From CALGLS01 sp047626155 (GTDB lineage: Bacteria > Bacteroidota > Bacteroidia > Chitinophagales > Saprospiraceae), in the NCBI GenBank assembly GCA_047626155.1, contig JBLHRR010000018.1, positions 1 through 59,011 on the forward strand: a stretch of 59,011 nucleotides of DNA, given 5' to 3'. Of the stretch, positions 54,381-59,011 are shown one piece after another (positions within the stretch are counted from its first letter, which is position 1; the number at the start of each line of letters is the position of its first letter). A program made the translations under genes and the position numbers. The notes under the pieces are model-generated. The model was not told the origin of the DNA. It saw only the letters and a program-made list of their open reading frames with translations, and made no database searches.

Positions 54381-55553
54381 ATGAATAATAAAAAACATAG
54401 TAAACACGCAAAACTTGTACGCCCTGATCTTGGTTTCTTTGGTAGAAACGAATGGGCGATTCTCGGCACACCTTGCGGTAAAATAAAAGAGCTTTCTTTT
54501 CATCTTATTGAGGCTTTGTCTGGCAAGCATAAGATGGCTTACATAGACGCGGATCATAAATCAGCGGATGGGGAAAACGCCAATAGCAATGAAGCTAAAA
54601 CTGCGATGGCTTATGGTGCCAGTATGGAGTACACGGATAAAATCACTCATCATCGTTTTGAATTGGATGGGCGATTGGACTCTTATCAATACAAAAGCTT
54701 TTTCAACGGGATGGATGCCGTTATTGTCAATGGCAATCATTTTACGGCGAAGAAGCAGATTGTGGTCATTGACCCCAAGAAGCTGGAATCATTACAAAGA
54801 AAGACGGATCGCTTGACTGATATAACATTAGTTTTACTAGAAGAAGGAATTACGGAAGTTCCTGATTTCGTGAAGGAACTGATGAATGAAAAAACCATTG
54901 TACTTCCCATTACAGAGCGAGAGCAGATAGCTGCTTACTTACATTTACTTTTGTTGGCGGCCGTTCCTCCGATTGCCGGTCTCGTACTGGCTGGTGGCAA
55001 AAGCATCCGCATGGGGGAAGACAAGGGCTTGATCGATTATCATGGCAAACCACAGCGGGAATATATCTATGACTTAGTAAAAGCGCATTGTGAGGAAACC
55101 TATATTTCCTGTCGCCCAGATCAGGTGGAAGGGCTCAGCGCCTTCCCTACCCTGGCTGACAGCTTTCTGGATCTGGGGCCATTTGGTGCTTTGCTTACTG
55201 CCTTTCGGCAAAAGCCGGATCATGCTTGGTTGGTTGTCGCTTGTGATTATCCGCTGATGAGTGATAAGATTATTAGTCAGTTGGTTGGTAGTAGAAATCC
55301 TTCTAAAGTGGCTACTGCTTTTAATAATCCTAACATTGATTTTCCGGAACCATTGGTTACGCTTTGGGAGCCTAGGAGTTATTATGAATTGCTACGATTT
55401 TTGGGGCAGGGGTATTCTTGTCCAAGGAAGGTGTTGATTAATTCGGAGGTGGAATTGCTGGAGGTTTTGGAGGAGGATTTGGATGGGTTTCGGAATGTGA
55501 ATACTGGGGAGGAAAGGGATGGGGTGATTGAGGGGTTGAAGAAGGGGAAGTGA
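54381..55553 (+). CDS. MobB-like/MobA fusion protein
   Basis: 390 residues with two halves. Residues ~20-190 resemble MobB: an IDADHK strand end, and DAVIVNGNHFTAKKQIVVID in place of the family DLILVEGFKH segment; but the phosphate-binding loop is degenerate (GTPCGKIKE), so GTP binding is doubtful. Residues ~198-390 are a MobA nucleotidyltransferase: LVLAGGKSIRMGEDKG (203-216), LDLGPFGALLTAF, VVACDYPLMS and VATAFNN. MobA attaches GMP to molybdopterin to make the guanine dinucleotide form. The fused MobB-like half may act as a substrate or chaperone module. It lies 13 bp after moaC. Confidence 0.85.
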   Translation: MNNKKHSKHAKLVRPDLGFFGRNEWAILGTPCGKIKELSFHLIEALSGKHKMAYIDADHKSADGENANSNEAKTAMAYGASMEYTDKITHHRFELDGRLDSYQYKSFFNGMDAVIVNGNHFTAKKQIVVIDPKKLESLQRKTDRLTDITLVLLEEGITEVPDFVKELMNEKTIVLPITEREQIAAYLHLLLLAAVPPIAGLVLAGGKSIRMGEDKGLIDYHGKPQREYIYDLVKAHCEETYISCRPDQVEGLSAFPTLADSFLDLGPFGALLTAFRQKPDHAWLVVACDYPLMSDKIISQLVGSRNPSKVATAFNNPNIDFPEPLVTLWEPRSYYELLRFLGQGYSCPRKVLINSEVELLEVLEEDLDGFRNVNTGEERDGVIEGLKKGK

Positions 55554-55651
55554 TATTCTTTGAACCTTAGCTAGAGACTTCCGAAGAACGGATAGGTTTT
55601 GTATTTTTATTGTTTTAATTTCCCTTATAATGGCCAGAGCCCATACGCTGA

Positions 55652-55681
55652 CTCGGATGAAATGCCAAAGCATTTACCGAG
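55652..55681. repeat. palindrome in the boundary of the accessory region
   Basis: CTCGG...CCGAG (55652-55656 with 55677-55681) encloses AAATGC/GCATTT (55660-55665 with 55670-55675). Flanking bases include near-repeats CCATACGC and CAATACGC, and a GTGCCAGCGGGGCGTTCG stretch just before the 55729 gene. Compare the palindrome at 56196-56223. Confidence 0.5.
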
Positions 55682-55728
55682 CAATACGCGGTGGCATAGA
55701 GGGTGTGCCAGCGGGGCGTTCGTACTTT

Positions 55729-56166
55729 TCATTCCAATTTCATTTTCAGCACTAATTTCATTGGTTTATTCTTTCCGTCACTATCTTGTTCCCAATAGTG
55801 AAAATCGTAGCGTTTACTTTCGTTTTTCCGTCCAAATTCAGTCAAGTCCACAAGTCCAAAAGATAATTTACTCCAAAATTGATCAGATTCCGTTATTCTT
55901 AACTTTCTCTTTTTTTCGTCACGAACAAATAAAATGTATTTGCAATTCGGACATCGAGTGTCCTTTCCGTATCTAATTGAAATTGTATCAGACTCTTTGA
56001 TTTCAGACCTGTCAATTTTGACATTCAAATCCTTAGAAACGGAATTGAATTTTGCGATTACTTTGTCATTGTAATATACGTGCCAATAGTCCAATGTATC
56101 CAATTCCGTACTAAATCCTTTGAAGGATAAAGTCAGAAGTAATATGATAATTATTTTTCTCTGCAT
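55729..56166 (-). CDS. exported hypothetical protein with a CxxC motif
   Basis: 145 residues. Signal peptide MQRKIIIILLLTLSFKGFST; mature part strand-rich with a CxxC pair in TRCPNCKYILFVRDEKKRKLR, which could bind zinc or form a disulfide. The tail carries FGRKNESKRYDFHYWEQDSDG. The family was not recognised. AT-rich like its upstream neighbours on the same strand. It is separated from the EEP gene by a 76-bp gap containing a palindrome. Confidence 0.6.
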   Translation of the reverse strand: MQRKIIIILLLTLSFKGFSTELDTLDYWHVYYNDKVIAKFNSVSKDLNVKIDRSEIKESDTISIRYGKDTRCPNCKYILFVRDEKKRKLRITESDQFWSKLSFGLVDLTEFGRKNESKRYDFHYWEQDSDGKNKPMKLVLKMKLE

Positions 56167-56179
56167 TGTTTTCAGGTAT

Positions 56180-56230
56180 GACGCACAACGGTTAGTATAA
56201 AATGCGTTTTAATGCAATTTATACATTATT
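56180..56230 (-). repeat. attC-like palindrome between the 55729 and 56243 genes
   Basis: TATAAAATGCG (56196-56206) faces TGCAATTTATA (56213-56223) around TTTTAA. On the minus strand the right flank continues as TAACCGTTGTGCGTC; the GTTGTGC resembles the R' box (GTTRRRY) of integron attC sites with one mismatch. The corresponding R'' box at the other end is weak. This is a suggestive but unproven match. Confidence 0.4.
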
Positions 56231-56242
56231 GGCAGTAGTATT

Positions 56243-57073
56243 TCAGATCTCTATTAATATTGGGAAATGGTCCGATAGGTAGAGATTGTTCTTTCTTCTG
56301 TCATCAATACATCTATAATTTTTTATACCGACATTCTTGGTAAATATGTAATCTATTTGTTTTGTAACAGATCTTATAGTGTCAAATCCATTGAATGTAC
56401 CAACGGGACCATACACAGAAGAATCTTTTATTTTATAACTATTCTTAAACTCCTGTTCAAGCAACTTAATAGGTGATTCCGTAGGGAGACAATTAAGGTC
56501 ACCCATTAGCACGATTTTCTTATCTGTTAAATGGTTTTTTCTTATATAATCGATCAATAATTCTGCTGACTTTAGACGTGCATTTTCACCCATATGGTCA
56601 AAGTGGGTGTTGATAATGTTAACAATTTGATTTGTTATTTTGCTTTTGAATACCCCATGTACAACAATTCTATTCAAAGCGGCATCCCAACCTCTCGATA
56701 CTTTTTCAGGAGTCTCTGATAGCCAAAATATCTTTTTTTCTAATAGCTCATATTTAGCACTGTTGTAAAAAATAGGAATTCCTTCACTATCAGTAACTAA
56801 ACCGTCTCTACCGTGACCAATATAATCGTAAATGTCTAGATTATTGGAAATGAAATTTAACTGTTTGGGCATAGCTTCTTGTACTCCAATAAAGTCTGGA
56901 GAATAGTATTTCAGCATTTCTACAACTTCATCCTTCCTCAGTTCCCACCAATTCTCATTATCATTTGGTGTGTCATACCTAATGTTGAAAGACATAATTT
57001 TAGTTTGAGCAAAACTTTTTGAAACAACTAAAGATATACATGTTAAGATTAATATGAGTTTAAAACTTTTCAT
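56243..57073 (-). CDS. exported endonuclease/exonuclease/phosphatase-family enzyme
   Basis: 276 residues with signal peptide MKSFKLILILTCISLVVSKS and FAQ. Catalytic landmarks of the EEP fold are all present: IMSFNIRYDT (metal Asn), FIGVQEAM (metal Glu), INTHFDHMG (catalytic His), VLMGDLNCLPTE (Asp/Asn pair), QIDYIF and LYLSDHFPI (terminal Asp-His). Targets in this family range from nucleic acids to phospholipids and phosphoinositides; exported bacterial forms are often phosphodiesterases or sphingomyelinase-like. The substrate is not predictable. It lies 72 bp after the ADP-ribosylglycohydrolase gene on the same strand. Confidence 0.9.
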   Translation of the reverse strand: MKSFKLILILTCISLVVSKSFAQTKIMSFNIRYDTPNDNENWWELRKDEVVEMLKYYSPDFIGVQEAMPKQLNFISNNLDIYDYIGHGRDGLVTDSEGIPIFYNSAKYELLEKKIFWLSETPEKVSRGWDAALNRIVVHGVFKSKITNQIVNIINTHFDHMGENARLKSAELLIDYIRKNHLTDKKIVLMGDLNCLPTESPIKLLEQEFKNSYKIKDSSVYGPVGTFNGFDTIRSVTKQIDYIFTKNVGIKNYRCIDDRRKNNLYLSDHFPILIEI

Positions 57074-57121
57074 TTTTTTTGAATTATTTACAGTATTTTA
57101 ACCGCTTTTTTTATTGCACTA

Positions 57122-57134
57122 GAGCTTTGTTCAA
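57122..57134 (+). repeat. left inverted-repeat arm flanking the ADP-ribosylglycohydrolase gene
   Basis: GAGCTTTGTTCAA, the exact reverse complement of 58562-58574. It lies 12 bp past the stop codon of the ADP-ribosylglycohydrolase gene. The match continues imperfectly for a few bases (AAAT against TAAT). Confidence 0.6.
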
Positions 57135-57145
57135 AAATATTAAAT

Positions 57146-58495
57146 TTATTCATTCTTCAATATTAATGGAATAACCCACATATTATTTTCTAAATCAATT
57201 GTTCCGCCTAATTCCTCTTTAACAACCATATCAACTATGATTAATCCTTTTTTTGCCATATTTTCAAATGTATCAATACCATTATCGGGAAAGTTTTGTC
57301 GAGTCCTATGAATGTTAAATCGATTTGAAAATGTTCTACCAAAAGTATTTTCTATCCCTTCTTTTCCAATCATAAAACCAATTAAACCACCCCAAGTTGC
57401 CGTTGGGTTATCTGAATCCCAGCCTGTAAGTGTTCCGATTTTTATGGTATCTTTTAAATCGCCTTCTCCATAAAAAAGACTTACTAAACTTGCTGCAAAA
57501 TTTATTCCGGCTGCAAAGCAACCATTGCAGTATAAATTTTTCGATGTAATATCATAACCATCTTCTTGGTTAATCTGGTATCTGAAATAAACTGAATCTC
57601 TCGTCTGTTCCCAGGGGATACCCGATTCATACAATTTTTTAGTGTAATCAAACATATGAGCGGCATATGAACTGTCCGGAAAAACCTTTCTTGCTTTATT
57701 TGCCATCCAATTTAATTGCTGACTCAAGGTTTTGTTAGAATCCGTATTGGAAGCCAAAGCATACATTGAAACATAAAACTTTGAAATATATTCAGCTTCT
57801 TCTCGCGCTGTGGTTTGAATTGGTATATGCGCCATCTTTATTGCTACATCAGGTCTGGCAGGTGAGAACAGTCCAAATATCTCTGTAGTTAATTGAGCAT
57901 CAATCATTTCAAAATGTTCATTGTTATTTGGACTTCCAGTTTCAGGCGGAAGAACTCCTTGGTTCATTAAATCAAACGCTTTTTGATTGGATACCCATAA
58001 ATAATTTTCCTCTTCAAGTATTATATGTTTTAACCAGCCGTTTTGAATTTGCTGTGGAGATAAAATGCTAGTTTTGTTTGTGTAGAGAAGGTGCTGGTAC
58101 ATATATTCTATATCCGTATCATCATCTGATCCCCATATTTCGTTTGTACCTCTAAATACAAAATCAATGGTTGGTGATAAATCACTCGGAATACCTTTCC
58201 CCCATATACTGGGTTGATCAGGTTTTCCCCAATCCTCTCTAGTGTAAAAGTCTCCTGTTTTAATTTCTCCAATATTGCCTATTTTATCCATCTCGGTAAC
58301 CAACCCTGTCCAATTGGCAATACATTGGCCCAACCAAAAACCATACAATTGATTAGAGTATTCGTCTCGTGAGATACTAATCACTGATTCGTCTTGCTGA
58401 TTAGTGGTGATTTCTTTTTTCTCTCCTTTTTTGGAATCTGTATTGCATGTGTACAACACAGTCAAGAAAATTATTATTATAATTTTGAATTTCAT
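57146..58495 (-). CDS. exported ADP-ribosylglycohydrolase-family lipoprotein
   Basis: 449 residues from ATG 58495, chosen because it opens a lipoprotein signal peptide (KIIIIIFLTVLYTC, lipobox LYTC with Cys16-17); 20 further in-frame codons upstream would bury it. The ADP-ribosylglycohydrolase fold is supported by WGSDDDTDIEYMYQHLL (metal-binding DDTD) and TGWDSDNPTATWGGLIGFMIG near the end, where the canonical GGDTDT is altered to GWDSDN. The family removes ADP-ribose from proteins or related substrates, normally in the cytosol, so an envelope location is unusual. Inverted repeats bracket the gene. Confidence 0.88.
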   Translation of the reverse strand: MKFKIIIIIFLTVLYTCNTDSKKGEKKEITTNQQDESVISISRDEYSNQLYGFWLGQCIANWTGLVTEMDKIGNIGEIKTGDFYTREDWGKPDQPSIWGKGIPSDLSPTIDFVFRGTNEIWGSDDDTDIEYMYQHLLYTNKTSILSPQQIQNGWLKHIILEEENYLWVSNQKAFDLMNQGVLPPETGSPNNNEHFEMIDAQLTTEIFGLFSPARPDVAIKMAHIPIQTTAREEAEYISKFYVSMYALASNTDSNKTLSQQLNWMANKARKVFPDSSYAAHMFDYTKKLYESGIPWEQTRDSVYFRYQINQEDGYDITSKNLYCNGCFAAGINFAASLVSLFYGEGDLKDTIKIGTLTGWDSDNPTATWGGLIGFMIGKEGIENTFGRTFSNRFNIHRTRQNFPDNGIDTFENMAKKGLIIVDMVVKEELGGTIDLENNMWVIPLILKNE

Positions 58496-58561
58496 AATTA
58501 CTGCTAACGTCCAAGAGTAACTAGCGGCCGACCGTAGGAAGTCTGACATGGTCACTCATTA

Positions 58562-58574
58562 TTGAACAAAGCTC
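58562..58574 (-). repeat. right inverted-repeat arm
   Basis: TTGAACAAAGCTC, exact complement of 57122-57134; the pair spans 1453 bp and encloses only the ADP-ribosylglycohydrolase gene. It borders the leader of the recombinase/IS91 remnant, and a local CGTAGGA/TCCTACG pair (58533-58539, 58573-58579) overlaps it. Confidence 0.6.
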
Positions 58575-58688
58575 CTACGTCGCAACTTCTCCCCCTACCC
58601 CCCAACGTGAAAATCCACCCCTAAAAATACAAAACTCTCCCCAAATTTTCGTACTTTCTTTCCTTTAATAATCATTAAACAATACATC

Positions 58689-58880
58689 ATGCAAAAAAAA
58701 ATGGAAAAGCACAGGTAACGCCTCTTTTGACAGCGCCCTCCAAAACATGGAGAACCACATGTCTCTCGCTAACAATGCTCCTGCAACTCAGGTCAACTAC
58801 ATCCGAGGCGTCCGGCATTTAATGATCACCTTGGATCGGCTGCCCGAAGATTGTACCATCCATCAAATAAAAGCGTACAC
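58689..58880 (+). pseudogene. decayed tyrosine recombinase, N-terminal part
   Basis: Reading from the ATG at 58689 stops after nine codons, but shifting one base in the A9 tract at 58693-58701 opens a frame with the N-terminal SAM-like domain of Bacteroidota tyrosine recombinases: KWKSTGNASFDSALQNMENH, then NYIRGVRHLMITLDRLPED and CTIHQIKAY. The homology ends at ~58880, where the sequence changes to an IS91 transposase. In Bacteroidota such a recombinase gene often precedes an IS91-family transposase gene. So the frame is broken at the start and the 3' part is deleted. Confidence 0.75.
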
Positions 58881-59011
58881 TTTATGTATAATCTGCTTTT
58901 CGATGCAGCTTGGTATGTCTTAAAAACTTTTGCAAATGATCCAACGTGGCTGGGCGCTCAAACTTCGGCAACAATGGTTCTACATACTTGGGGACAAAAT
59001 CTACAACTGCA
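58881..59011 (+). mobile_element. IS91-family transposase fragment, cut by window end
   Basis: From 58884 the frame reads MYNLLFDAAWYVLKTFANDP then TWLGAQTSATMVLHTWGQNL and runs off the window. The VLHTWGQNL block, with the preceding LGA..SATM, is characteristic of the IS91/IS801 single-strand (Y2-type HUH) transposases, where it precedes the HPHxHC motif. It begins in mid-domain, so the N-terminal zinc-binding part is lost; the join to the recombinase remnant is at ~58880. Confidence 0.85.

Overview
This window reads as a chromosomal segment of a Bacteroidota bacterium, most likely of the Saprospiria type. The clues are a PorP/SprF protein paired with a giant PKD protein carrying a type IX secretion (T9SS) type B sorting domain, a second T9SS cargo with a type A sorting domain, a PorV/PorQ-family barrel, two TonB-dependent receptors with carboxypeptidase-like N-terminal domains, a DUF4249 lipoprotein, and Bacteroidota-style -7 promoter boxes (TAnnTTTG, here often TAnnTTCG). 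No rRNA, tRNA or CRISPR array was recognised. The taxonomic call is inference from gene content.

Layout. 1-3141: the 3' end of a polyphosphate kinase gene, a frame-broken small gene, an acidic small protein and a secreted beta-propeller protein. 3432-9573: M20 dipeptidase, FKBP-type lipoprotein, trmD, a gene-free kilobase with a UUCG-capped hairpin, and an LTA-synthase-like membrane sulfatase. 9824-15119: PorV-like barrel, a decayed thrombospondin-type-3 gene remnant, a lipoprotein, a cytochrome c, an SPFH protein and an SRPBCC protein. 15218-22523: the giant T9SS cargo (2038 aa) and its PorP/SprF partner. 23254-30992: rlmF, DUF2809, LysE-type exporter, serine hydrolase, NhaC-type antiporter and a Cys-rich-plug TonB receptor. 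31080-39377: DUF4249/TonB receptor pair, P5C dehydrogenase, coaD and lepA. 39725-48762: DUF998-like protein, an ECF sigma/anti-sigma/Spy-like operon, a double-OmpA protein, DUF1330, a regulatory-domain propeller protein, TerB-like protein, acyl-CoA carboxylase beta subunit and an HtrA protease. 49336-55553: small membrane protein, T9SS cargo, dapF, then a molybdenum-cofactor cluster (moeA, an intruding methyltransferase, moaC, a MobB-like/MobA fusion).

55554-59011 differs: AT-rich exported proteins (a CxxC protein, an endonuclease/exonuclease/phosphatase-family enzyme, a lipoprotein ADP-ribosylglycohydrolase), palindromes between genes, a 13-bp inverted repeat bracketing the ADP-ribosylglycohydrolase, and at the window edge a decayed tyrosine recombinase joined by deletion to the middle of an IS91-family transposase. 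It looks like an acquired or cassette-like accessory region.

Two dispersed repeat families run through the window. Family 1 (four copies: 4830, 34969, 45019, 50811) has imperfect ~32-bp terminal inverted repeats. In three of the four copies its CTAAGTRAC-type end starts at, or within about 10 nt of, a gene's stop codon. Family 2 (13550, 34591, 39627) is built on GGTAACCGCAACG and GGCGCTAC words, with one fully palindromic copy. No complete new defence or biosynthetic system is evident. The best leads are the exported ADP-ribosylglycohydrolase island and the stop-codon-abutting repeat family.
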